NCBI GenBank assembly: GCA_947034895.1
Contig: OX344762.1
Location: 75,944,981 to 76,008,980, forward strand
Length of the DNA: 64,000 nucleotides
Reading direction: 5' to 3'
Source: Rhytidiadelphus loreus
Lineage: Eukaryota > Streptophyta > Bryopsida > Hypnales > Hylocomiaceae
Shown in pieces: positions 22,550-34,400 of this stretch. Numbering within the stretch: position 1 is the stretch's first letter; each line of letters begins with the position of its first letter. Under the pieces are notes generated by a model that saw only the letters and a program-made list of their open reading frames with translations, had not been told where the DNA came from and did no database searches. The translations under genes were made by a program, and so were the position numbers.

Positions 22550-23505
22550 ATCACAAAGTACAATAGGAAGATCATTTGGGACAAGTACCTATAGGTTGAA
22601 ATTTTTTCATAATTTTTTGAATTTTTTTTGGGATAGAGAAACTGATTAGCTTCATGGGAATATTATATTTTTTTCAATCAGTGCATGTTAATAAAAGTTA
22701 TGCCCATATAAGCTTAAAACAAGGGAGAAGGGATATAAAAAAAAATGAAATGAAATGATTTTTTTCATATATTATTTTTCTATCTACATGGAAAGCTTTT
22801 ATTCAATCCATTTGGATTTGTTAGGAGAAAGTTATGGACAATCTTGTTTTTTGGCAACTAGAGCATCCTTTTGAAAAAATAACTTGTTGGATTCATTTTT
22901 TAATGTGATTTTTCATCATTTTTCCAAAAATAAAGTTCCCCATGGTTTAGTTTGTTTCCTAGAACAATCTAACCTCTAGAATTAGGGTGTTGTACTTGCA
23001 GCTATAGATATTTATAATTTAGATTTTCTTTCTATCTCATACCTACTTCCACTTAATAGCATTTTAATTCCAATTTAGAGATATTAATAATTTAGATTTT
23101 CCTTCTATCTCATACCTACTTCCACTTAATAATAATTTTTAAATAAAAATTAAGTTAAAATTTTTGTTTTGTTTTCGTCCGAGGGACTCAACTCAATTTT
23201 CTACAACAAAGATTTAAAGCTCAAAACTTTGTAGTGCAAAAAATCAAATTTAAGAAGGTTCAATGTCAAAAAATCTTGTCCTGCAATGTGAAGAAATACT
23301 TGTTATTTTAACTTTAAATGCAGATATCTTGCAATCTATGTGGTCAAAAAATTTTGAAATTTTTTCCACACATTTTCATACTAGTTAGGTGTAAGATCCC
23401 ATGGTTAGATGTGCAAAAAAAACAATTTTCATAAGTATTTACTCTTTGTTATAGAAATGACAGACTTGACTTTTTTTGGCAAAAAAAGGTCTTCATCCTT
23501 TAGGA
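22550..23505. mobile_element. Degraded TTAA-family element, reverse orientation
   Basis: The interior matches 25919-26850 along its length (for example TTCATTTTTTAATGTGATTT and the block around 23330-23400). The left end is eroded and the right end reads CATCCTTTAGGAGTGTAGG, so TTAA is lost. Limits are approximate. Confidence 0.6.
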
Positions 23506-24548
23506 GTGTAGGAGTGTAGAAGTTGTACATGTCAAAATATTAGGTTTAGAATTAAGAATTATGAGGTTTAGAAGTTCAAATGTCAAGAGTGAACATCAAT
23601 TTAAAAACAATTGAAGCTTCATTTCATAAAATTCTATTAGAACAAATTTAATATATTGGATCCGAGATTGGATCATTTTAAACAAATTTTCATTCTACTT
23701 ACAAAGAAATCTTCTAAAACTCTTACTTGTAATCAAAGTTTCTTGTCACTAAGAAGTTTGATTAAATTATTAAGAAATTAAAAAATGTTCCTTTCACTTT
23801 GAATAATTGTTTCATATGAAGATTTCACTTTCAAGGTGAAACAATTATTCATAGTGAAAGGAACATTTGAAATTCTGAAATGTGTTTGGAAAATCATATG
23901 TCTTAGATATTTTCAGCAATTTTTGAATTGTATGATTGTTTATGAGAACCATCGTAGAACTTAGATTCATCTAAGATCATTTTTATCTAAGGACAAAAAC
24001 ACTTATAGAATACCGTGTCAGGCATGAGCACTTGGAAGAAAGTGAAAGTAAAAGTGAAAAAAGGTTTGGAAGATCTTTGAGATTAAATTTCAAGGTGCAA
24101 CATTACAATTTTTTCACAATTCATATTCTTCTAATAAATTTTCAAATATAAAAAGAGTTTTAGACAATTACTTCATCTTCTAATTGTTTGAAGGTCTTTG
24201 TATTAATTGAAATGCGATAGATAAGTTTGGTATCTAAAATATTTAGGAGTACATTTCTTCAAGATTTTTAGTGATGTATTGCTAGATATTTGTGACGGAA
24301 ACAAGTGTTTTGCACCTTCCATGGCTATATTATTTGACTTCAAAGCTTCTTAACTTAAATTTATTGAGCTACATAGTTTTGAGGTTTAAATGTTCATGGT
24401 AGGGATTATAGAAGACATTATATAGTTACAATTTTAAATATTTTTGGACTTGGAATGCACAAAGGATAGGTACATTCTTTTAGTAAAAAATCTTGAGTGA
24501 GAATGGAAAAGTATTTGTTTTTATGAAATGTTTTTAACTTTAATTTCA
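23506..24548. other. Unique AT-rich stretch containing a strong hairpin
   Basis: No gene was recognised. The only structure seen is the inverted repeat at 23783-23868. Confidence 0.4.
23783..23868. repeat. 31-bp inverted repeat (hairpin, one mismatch)
   Basis: AAATGTTCCTTTCACTTTGA... at 23783-23813 pairs with 23838-23868 over 31 bases with a single mismatch, around a 24-base loop. The shape resembles a small-RNA precursor, but a foldback relic explains it equally well. Confidence 0.6.
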
Positions 24549-25481
24549 TTAAACCTTAAAGGACTAGTATGCATTTTTTGGCAACATAGCACTTTTGGGT
24601 AGGTACATGTGAATGGAGATTTGCATATTTTAGGTTGAAATTTAAATAGAAGATGGGGACAAGGAATATCTTTCATATGCACTAAATTTCATGACATTTG
24701 GAAATATGAGTAAAAAGTTATGGCCTAATATGTTCCTTTTTTCCTTGACCAGACAGTCTAAGAAGATCAAAAGAAATCACTTTTTTCATGAACTCGAATT
24801 TGAAATTAGCTTTCTAGAGTTATAAATATATAGAAAGCCATTAGTCATTCCATTTTGATCAATGACTCAAAAGTTTTGAGGAGTTTTAGGTTGCAGGCAA
24901 TTATAGGATCTCTACTCCAAAATAAACTTTGAAGTCCTTAATCTTACTCAATTTTCAATATTGATTGAAAAAAATAAAATCAAAGGATGTAGATTGTTTA
25001 TTACAACATTGCAACCATTGGGCTTGGCATTTTTGAATCCCATAATTACATTCGTAACGATGTTGTATTTTGAATCATCCTCTATTTCTTTCTACTTACT
25101 ACTTTTTTCTTATATGTTGTATAATTCTAAATGATGTGAATTTTTTAAGCACGTAGTCAACTTGTGTAGGAGAAAGAATCTAAAAAGCAAAACCATTTGG
25201 AACAATTTTTCATAGAAAAGTGAGCTTGTGAAGCACAGTTGCCTGTTTTTTGTAGGGCCCCTAAAAAATGATTTCAGTGAATTTGAATGTATATCTTGCA
25301 ATCCATGTGATGAAAGCTTTTAAATTTTTTCTACGTATTTTTTATTTAGCGTATGACAAGATTCTACAAATACTAGTGTCCAAAAATGTTTTTTTTCTTC
25401 CTAAAAGTTGGTACTTGTACTAGAAATGGCAGTTTTGGAAAGTTTTTGGTGAAAACATAGTGAAGGAACTTAAAGGGTTAA
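24549..25481. mobile_element. TTAA-flanked element (933 bp), ACCTTAAAGG ends
   Basis: It begins TTAAACCTTAAAGGACTAG and ends GGAACTTAAAGGGTTAA. The interior matches the subfamily at 20.0, 44.2 and 51.8 kb (TTTTTTGGCAACATAGCA block, and CTTGTGAAGCACAGTTGCC near 25225). Confidence 0.7.
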
Positions 25482-25918
25482 ATATGAAAGGACTTATGAA
25501 ACTCAATACTCTTTTTTAGGTATGTTGGGAGGAAATTGCCCTTTTCTATGAAACAAATAATGCAAATTGCGAATAGTGACACATTGATAAAGAGGGGAAA
25601 GCTAAACTCCTTGAAACAATTTTAAATAAAATTTTGAAAGACATTGCTTTCTTTTTAAAGGATATTGAAAGTCGACTACTTGATGAAAGTGTCATTTTGT
25701 CATAGGGAAGTTTGACTTTTCAATCTCTCCTCTAATGGTCCCAAATGTGCTTTTCATATTTTCCTTAAGTTGTAGAAAGCACTATTAAATGTCATAGAAA
25801 TTCAAATTTACAAAATATCGATGCTTAAAAAATAAATAAAAATATATTGATTCATTCATTAAAATTGCATCAATATGCTTCATATTCACTTTGAATAATG
25901 TTGACTACTTATGCATTT

Positions 25919-26850
25919 TTAACCCCTAAAGGACCATTGTCTCCTCGGGGGACAAAATGGATTTTGGGCAGGTTCCTATGATCTCAATTTTTAGTGAAAC
26001 TTTTTGAAACTTTCTCATAAGATAGGAAAACTTATTAGCTTCGTGGGAATATAAATTTTATTTCAATTGGTGCCCGGGAGCAAAAGTTATAGCATCTTAA
26101 ATATAATTTTCACGCCACCAAGCAGAAAAATAAATCTACAAAAATTTGAAATTATTTAAAAAAAAAATTCTTCTTAAAGATCATATTTCTGTCTACATGT
26201 GAAGCTTTGATTCATTCCATTTGGATTAGTAATGTGAAAGTTATGAACAATCTTGTTTTTCGGGCAATTTGAGCATCTTCTTGAAAAAATAACTTATAGG
26301 ATTCAATTTTGAATGCAATTTTCACAATTTTTCAAAAAGAATTGTTTGACAAGGTTAAGTTTTCTAGCTAGAACAATCTCACCATTGAGATTATTGTATT
26401 TCAATTCCATCATAGAGCTATTCACGATTTAGTTTCTTTTCCAATCTTGGACCTACTTCTACTTAACAATTTTTTAAAGAATGAAAATTAAGCCTATTTA
26501 TTTTTAATTTTTTTTTTCTAGACTTTCAACTCAATTCTTCAACACAAAATTTTTTAAAATCAAGGTCCATGGTGCAAAAAATTTCGACAAATGGCAATCA
26601 AAGTCATCTGAAATTGCAGGCCAGTGTTCAAAAAAACTTTCTTTTTTTAACTTTGAATGCTAATATCTTCCAATTTGTAGGGTCAAACTCCTTGAAATCT
26701 TTACCACATGATCCTTAAGTAGTAAAGTACAAGATCCTACGGTTAAATTCTGAAAAAAGTATTTTTTTTTTTTTTTTGGATGAATGCAACAGAAATGGCA
26801 GTTTTGAGTAGTTTTTCACAGAAGAATGGCCTTGGTCCTTTAGGGATTAA
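25919..26850. mobile_element. TTAA-flanked element (932 bp)
   Basis: It begins TTAACCCCTAAAGGACCATT and ends CCTTGGTCCTTTAGGGATTAA. Just inside the left end is CTCCTCGGGGGAC, which can pair with itself. The orientation is opposite to 10927-11801, and the interior is collinear with it in reverse. Confidence 0.8.
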
Positions 26851-26936
26851 TAGATAGCAGTAAATAAACAATCAAATCTTGCCAACAGGTTTGCAAATCC
26901 GTGAATAGTGACCATCCTGGAAGGACCTCAATGAAG

Positions 26937-27154
26937 GGCTGGGATGAACTGACCCCCTTGCTTGTCCACGAAGAAAAAGCCTAAATTTTTTTATTTCCCA
27001 CACATGATAAAATTTGCAATTTTTGAATTCATATTTGCAATTAGAGGTCCCAAATTAGCTATGAGAGATCATTTTCTGAACACAAAATAATTTTTTTTTT
27101 TACTTGTACCTCCGACTAACTGGGGGGACGAGCTAGGGTCAGTTCACCCCGACC
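26937..27154. mobile_element. About 218-bp MITE upstream of the PHT4 gene
   Basis: GGCTGGGATGAACTGACCCC at the left is mirrored by GGGTCAGTTCACCCCGACC at 27136-27154, about 16 of 20 positions pairing. No target duplication was identified. Confidence 0.5.
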
Positions 27155-27913
27155 CGCTGTGAAGGGACAACTACAGTATGAGCTCCCGCCCACACCTGCG
27201 TCGTGCGCCTGTGCCGGGGTGACATTACCCCCCATTTATAAAGTGCTTCCATTTCTGCATGTTGCCAATTGCCCCGATAAATTCAGTCTTTGCTAAGTTG
27301 AAGTTTGGGAGCCAAGTGCGCATCATTTTGATGCATTTCCGAGAGCAGAGATTCTGAGGCCGGATTCCTGTGTAGCTGGGGTCAGACTACTGTGGCATGC
27401 GTTAAGAGATTAAGATACCGTTCGTGACCTGCAAGATAGGTCTGCTTGATACGATGGTAGATTTGAACATAATATTCAATGTTGTGATGCTGATCGCGGT
27501 GTTGGGTGTCGATTGCCCTCGTACGACTTTTGGCATGAAAGTGTGTGAGTTGAAGTCAAGTAAATACACCACCTGGTGCCTAAAGCTCAGACTGCCGCTG
27601 GCTCAGCTTTTGACTTCTTGAGGTCTTTTGTTGTATGTCCTTGAAACGAGGGCGACTGTGCGCACACGAGTACTTGGCTCCTGGCAGTAATATTGAATAA
27701 CTTGTGTGCTCTCGACCTAGCTCTTCCATTCTCCGCTTCCGATGAGTAGAAATTCATGCGTCTGTATGTCGAGCTTGGGGAGACCTTTGCAGTTAGTCTA
27801 TCAACGTCTCCTTCGCATGCTTATTCTTGACGTACAAGAACATCTCGACCAAAGTCTTTTCAACCATTTGCTTCCAGATCTGAGTCTAGCTGGGAAGGTT
27901 CCAGAAGATATTA

Positions 27914-30176
27914 ATGTATTCATTCGGCACACTGAAGATGGAGATGGCGATGGCATCGTCTTGCATCCCCTCACGGGGTGGACCTCTGACACGACATCTC
28001 CTGACGAAGAACACTGCACCAAGGAGATCATCGAATTTGCAAAGAGTTTCGTCACGTGAATATCAATCCCACTTTACATCTCGGACGTTACATCTCTCCC
28101 AGCGGATTACAAACCCTGTTGGAGCACTCCGGGACCTAATTGCACCCATTCCCTCTCCAGACGAGAATTTCGAGTCTTCTTCACAAATCTTATCACCCCA
28201 AGGTCGACCATGCCCCACAGGGTCAAAGAGCACGGTGTGTCAGGTGGCGTTGACTGGAGCTGCAGATTTGGCGCTGGAGGAAGAAGATCAGAAAGCGGGG
28301 CTGTTGGCGTTTCTCACTTCAGAGAGAGTCAAGGTGGTCGCCATGGTGGCCATAGCTATGGCTTTGTGCAACGCCGATCGAGTCGTCATGTCCGTCGCCA
28401 TTGTACCCATGTCTGCCGCCCATGGGTGGAGCCAGAGCTTCGCAGGCATTGTACAGGTACGCTAATTCAATCAATCTCCCCCACCTCTTTCATCTCCTTC
28501 GATCACCTTTCAACCCTGATCTCTGAACAGCAATGCATCAATCAATCTATCCCACATTCTTCATCTTATTTAGACCACCCTCCGTTTCAATCCTAAATCT
28601 CTGAAATGCAATTTGTGTGGGAGTCGTGCAGTCGTCGTTTCTATGGGGGTACTTGTTGTCACCCATTGCAGGAGGAGCGCTGGCGGACCGTTACGGCGGC
28701 AAGAGCGTCATGGCGTGGGGGGTAGCGCTATGGTCGCTCGCCACAGTGCTCACGCCCTGGGCAGCGAGCCAGTCGCTGCCCATGTTGCTGGCGGTCCGAG
28801 TGCTCATGGGCCTGGCCGAGGGTGTGGCGATGCCGTGCATGAACAACATGATTTCCAAGTGCGCTTGATTGGTAACCCCTACGCTCGGAATGCATGTGGT
28901 GACATCTCGGGATGGATTGGTGACCCTAATTTGCTGAGCATCCACGTGTTTCGTTTCCAGGTGGTTTCCTCGCACAGAGAGGTCTAGAGCAGTGGGAATG
29001 ACCATGGCGGGCTTCCATCTGGGAAGCGTCTCTGGGCTGATCCTGACGCCTACGCTTCTTACGACTCGTTTCGGCGTCAAAGCACCGTTCGTGGCGTTTG
29101 GATTCACAGGTTTTCTGTGGCTAGTCGTATGGCTGGCTGCCATCACTAGCAATCCACTAAGCCAGTCTAGGATTTCACGGGAGGAGTATCAGTACATCAA
29201 ACAAGGAAATGAGGATGTAATAGCCACCGCTGGGTCAAGAAATTCAGCTACCTCATCCAGTGCTGTCGTTCCACCGTTTCGTCTTCTCCTTTCTAAGCTG
29301 CCCACATGGGCCATCATAGTGGCCAACTTCATGAACAACTGGGTACGTCGAATTTCACTTAAGCTTAGACTGGGTGACTTCGGGTTGCTCCCAATAATGG
29401 TTTTCAATGCTGACACTGAATATTTCCTTGTGCAGGGTTACTTTATTCTGCTGGGATGGATGCCGGTGTACTTCAACACGGTGAGCACATTCTGCGCCGA
29501 CGATTGCTACTGTGCTCACTTCCTCGTTCTCAATTAAGGTAAAAGACAGTAAATCGTCCTTAAACTGATGATTTTGAGGTGGTGTTTAGGTGCTGGGAGT
29601 GAACCTCAAGGACGCGGCGTGGTTCAGCGCCGTGCCATGGGCGATGATGGCAGCCGTGGGCTTCGTCGCCGGTGCCAGCTCCGATACTCTTGTGCGAAGT
29701 GGTGTCTCGGTGACAACCACACGCAAGATCATGCAATCCATTGGCTTCCTGGGACCGGCAGTGGCGCTCCTGGGACTGAACGCCGTCAGTCATCCCATGG
29801 TCGCCGCAGCCTGGCTCACTGCCGCTGTGGGTTTAAGTGCATTCAGTCAAGCAGGTTTCCTCGTCAATTACCAGGAGATTGGGCCCAAGTATGCAGGTGT
29901 TCTACATGGTAAGAATTTTCAACATTTCTAGTGGAAGAAGAATTGCGAAACCTATTGCGGAAGTAATTCTGACTAATACCAAAATGTATGGATTATTCTG
30001 CAGGTATGTCTAATACAGCAGGCACTTTGGCAGCGATCATTAGCACCATGGGCACTGGTCTTTTCATTGAACGCTTAGGGTCGTTCCAGTCGATTCTCAC
30101 CCTGACTTCGGTTATGTACATTGCCAGCACCGTGTTCTGGGTCTTCTCGGCAACGGGTGAGCGAGTCTTTCATTAG
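27914..30176 (+). CDS. PHT4: Plastid-type PHT4 anion/phosphate transporter, six exons
   Basis: Exons are 27914-28456, 28632-28858, 28961-29342, 29436-29480, 29590-29908 and 30004-30176; all junctions are GT-AG and the frame stays open for 562 codons. The protein is a major-facilitator-superfamily anion:cation symporter of the SLC17-like plant PHT4 (ANTR) group, expected to move inorganic phosphate or related anions across a plastid membrane. Hallmarks are CNADRVVMSVAIVPMSAAHG after TM1, GWSQSFAGIVQSSFLWGY, GGALADRYGGK between TM2 and TM3, WFPRTERSRAVGM in the central loop, PTWAIIVANFMNNWGYF, and GSFQSILTLTSVMY near the end. About twelve membrane segments fit. The first 100 or so residues are Ser/Arg-rich, like a chloroplast transit peptide. 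It is closest, from memory, to the PHT4;3/PHT4;5 branch. The start may instead be one of the ATGs at 27938, 27944 or 27950 (MEMAMASS). Confidence 0.9.
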
Positions 30177-31470
30177 TAGTCAAATGTGAAAATCACCAAT
30201 TGATTTGGACATTCTAGACTCAGCTACTTTGAGTCGACTAACAGCGTAGAATACCTATTCATTGAAGGAGACTCCATTTACAGAAGCGCCGGCTGGTCCA
30301 TTACGATATTAAGGACCAACATTCCTTGATTTAGGGACTCCAAGATTCTAATGGCCGGGAAAGAGAATTCAGATATTCTTTGGTGAGGGCTTGTTTACCT
30401 CGGAGAGTCCATTTTTGTAGATTAAGGGGAACTTCAAAATAATGTGCCTACAGAAGACTACCAACTTCCCAAGCTACGTGACTAGAGAAAATACAATATT
30501 ACTTATTATATTCCCTCTCCTAGGTTACTTGTCGGAAAAAGAGATGCGCACAACTGATGCGATCAGGTAAACGTTGCAACGTCTGTGCATACTGGACATT
30601 TGAAGGATACATCAAGCTCCATTCATCGTTCTTGTACTAAGGTATACACTTACAACAGTTGCATACAGCCAAGGATTGATGATGACTGGGCAGCCACTAG
30701 CTTGCAAAAGCATTATACTGCGTTTATGCTTCCGAATTTACAAGAAACATGCATATTTTATTTTCTATCACCCTTCATGTACACAACTCTTCGTGCTCCA
30801 ACAGGCTGGGGCCTAGTCCAGGCGAGTGTGCACATCTGGCTGAGAGTACGACCTGGGTGTGGACAAAAGATAGACCGAAGAAACAGCAGGAACAAATTTC
30901 TTGGAGGGACCAGAATCAAGGCTAATTTTTATACGCCGCTGCCGAATCTCTTCAGTTAGATTTGAGAATTCCAGTGTAACTAGAGAGATTGAACATTTGC
31001 TAATGTGATAGAAATTCTGTTAGCTCCAAACGATCAGAAATTCTTACCTACCCCAGCAAGTACGCTGCTGGTTCTCAATCTGCCGTGATAGCAAATAAAT
31101 TCTTTCAAGTCAGCCTGGTGCCCTTTATGATTGCTTGCCAGGCAAAGCTTTGTGAACAAGTGCAAGAACTTGGCTCGCCAGTGTCTCCGAGAAGCGAGAA
31201 ATGAATCCCTCCACGTCTACTGAAGCCAGCGAGGAAGAAGCGCCTGTTCCTGGCCTTGACTGGAACATGCTTGAACCTGTTGCTGAGCTGTTTAACAAAT
31301 CTGCGGGACAGATTATTGTTCAATTCAAGTTTGTTATTCTACCTGACCTTATCTTGCGACTGTGCAGTATATGCCGCAAAGGGAGTGGAATAATTTTCAA
31401 TTGCAACATTGATGAGAAATTTTAGGTGCACTCGTTTAAAACAAAATCAAGGATCGGATCACATTGTTAA
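30177..31470. other. Convergent intergenic region between PHT4 and WD40 genes
   Basis: It holds both 3' untranslated regions. AATAAA occurs at about 31094 on the plus strand, a possible late poly(A) signal for PHT4. Moderately GC-balanced sequence, with short ORFs lacking domains. No transposon end was recognised. Confidence 0.45.
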
Positions 31471-34400
31471 TTAGCAAGAATATTGAACAGTATTTGGCCC
31501 ACCTGTGCCGGGACTGAAACTGTTCAGGCTGTCACTGTCGACAGTAATCACAGCCCTGTTACACGGTAGTCCACATGCTGCAGCTTCCTCAGCTAGTCTT
31601 TGCACAGTTTGTAGCGTTCCAGGCAGCAATCTTTGATAAGTGCGACTGAGAGATAATATATCAAGTGATATACTTGTTGAAGGAGTGCAAGGGGTTTCGG
31701 AAGGTGTTGGTGTAGTTCTTCGACAGACGGATCGTACTTCACTGAAGAGCGAGGATGCTCTGTCTGCTGCTTCCATCAAGTCATACAAAGACTTCTGATA
31801 ATCTTCAACTGGGCGAGGAAGCGAAGGGGTAGAAATGCAAGGTTCTTCACCTGCAGGCCCAAGAGAAGAGCACCGAGGTCGGTCTTGGGCTTCCACGCCA
31901 GGTATCTCACCTGTTGGTAAACACAGGGCTGATTGAGTCTGATGGGAGCTATTCAAAGTATAAATATTTTTTGCAAAATCACAGCAGACTCTTCGCTATC
32001 AATGTAAGTAACTATGACGGAAGTGCATTCTCATTTTGTGTACTCTGAGTATGAAAAGTTTTTGGAGGTTCTTCTCTTACTCAGAGTTTCTAGCGATTGA
32101 TGCCACTTCAATATCACACATTTTGAACAAAGATTACAGTTGCTCTTGACTTTTTTGCTCTTAAGAAACAGTAACCAGTAAGGCATCACATGAAACTTAC
32201 CGAGGAATTCATTTATGTTAACACTTTTGCATCTTTCGAAAAGCCTTTGCGTCCGTATGAGCTGTGAATCGCCTTGGAAATCTGTTTCTTCGTGTTCTTG
32301 AGGCATTTCCCTCCTCTCACAATTTGATGCCTCAAAGACTCTGATGGAAGACAATGAATCCTTACACGTAGGGAATGTGCAAGATGGAGGAATGGAAGCG
32401 TGGCTGTCAACTTTCGGCTTGGTATTTGAATGACGTCCATCCAGCCTCTGTTCCACGTTGTGATTTCCTTCCTCGAAGAACGGCATAATATTTTCTCTAC
32501 TCTTTAAAGCTCTTCCGAATGTTGGAGATACTGTAGCTATTGAAGACAGAGCGTCTTTGTGATTCGCTACAATCTCATGTTCTTTTCTTCTCGCAAGCTC
32601 ACTTTCAGGGGACTTAGCATGAGGGCCAGCAGCTCTGTTGCAAGGACTGTGCTCCTGAGAAATTAACCCTCGTTCAGCTGCATTCCTTTCTCCTCTGTTT
32701 GCTAAAACTCGTCCAACCTCCGCTTTGGATGGTATTTTTATAAGCCGGCAAATCGAAGGATCCCCAACTCCTGATCCTTGCTTGTCAACAGGTTTCTCAT
32801 CTTGTTTTACACTAGTAGTCTGTGCAGCCATGGATATTTCCTCTTCTATTTCCTCCTCGACGTTTAATCTATTTCGACCTTCAGGGTCTTCTCTCGCCTT
32901 AATTTGCCATAAATCAATCTTCCGACCATCCAAATTCCTCAGGTTGTGAGTGCCCGAAGGGGTTCGAGGGGTTCCCATCACACAAGAGGCAGCACCGTCT
33001 AAGTTGTAAGACTCACCCGCTGACAGTGCGATGCCATTTTTCTTGCTCACAACACCTAAGCACAAGCTCTCAGTGCCATCTACAATCCTATCTTGAGGAC
33101 AAAAACTCGATGCCCTTTTAGCACCATGTTGAGCAGATCCAGATGGTTCAGAAGGAGGATTCGGCAAACAAGAATCTTGAAATTCGGCTGCATCTTGAGC
33201 TGCAAATGCAGACCGCTTGTTTGGGCTCTCAGCGGGCAATGCATAGCCAGAAAATTTGTCTTCTCCGTCCCATTTGCGTTCTGTGCACTCACCGTCGTGT
33301 GCAATTTCGGCGACTGCAATCCCAAGATTTACCAACCTCTCCCGCATACGTTGAACCTCTACCGCCATTTTGTTCTGTCATCTCACAAAGACCAACCTTC
33401 AACTAGGAAACAAGAAATCATTCAAAGATCTTGCATAGAAAGAGTCAAGTGAATGACCCAGTTGACCAGTTCTGTGGGGAATGAAAGATCGTTCTCGACT
33501 AATGGAAGGAATGCAATATCTGGATTGTTAAATTTCAAGAGAGTGATGATGCTGTAGTCAATCTAGATCAACCCAATCCTAGGGGTTGATCCCTTTGGCC
33601 TTTGGGTTTTACAAACACACGATCTGCAAAGTACTAATTGTACCAACTCCTCATTCCTTACTCTCTCTCATCGCAGTATCAAGGGTAGTCTGACCGGAGA
33701 AAAACGTGTGCAGTTCCTTTGTACCTGCCTCTCCCGCAGCTTCAGCCGTTCTCTTTCTGCAGCTAAAAGTCGTCCTGGATTATTTTCTAGATCTTCATCC
33801 TGTAAAAGGGCTTGAGTTTCAGTTCCTGCAATTTCTACCTCCGTTTTTAAGGATGTGTCAAACCATAGACTTTGAGGGTGGGATAAATTCGATCGCGCAA
33901 AAAACCGAGTGGAGAAGCTATTGTTATCTAAATCTTCCTCCTGCAGATGACAAAAGAGAATTGGAAAGTTTCAGCTTTCATGCTAGACACTGAACACCGT
34001 ATCAAGGGATTTCTGAAAATCCTGATCTAAGCTCTCGATTGAAGATGCTCATTTATGTTCTTGACATGCCTGAGTGTACACAAAGGTTGAAGAACTACAA
34101 CACTCTTATGTCTTACCTTCCGGTTCGAAGCTATTTTGTGGAAGCGCCCAATCAACAAGTCTTTGCGAGTTTGAAAGTCACAGTCTTCGTCGCCGTCGTC
34201 ATTGACCTCAATAAGCTCGGTATCTATGGAGATCTTTGTTTTTTCCAAAGTGGGTATCCGCTTAAACTCCCCATCTGCCTTTAAGTCTTGTTTAGGAGTT
34301 CTTTCCGCTTGTGTAGGTTGTGCATGACAGTCCAGAGTTTCTCTATTGAAGCTGCCAAAGTTTTCAAGAGTTTCTCCTCCTACAGAAGAGACATCAATCC

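Noticed and set aside
27742..28059. 105-codon ORF overlapping the PHT4 first exon
   Set aside because: It lies in another frame across the transit-peptide region, carries no recognisable domain, and the PHT4 frame explains the coding signal.
28613..29912. Several alternative-frame ORFs over PHT4 exons (both strands)
   Set aside because: They are shadows of GC-richer exons and do not connect through splice sites.
32725..33452. Plus-strand ORFs opposite WD40 exon 19
   Set aside because: Antisense shadows of a long exon; the minus-strand frame is supported by splice sites on both sides.
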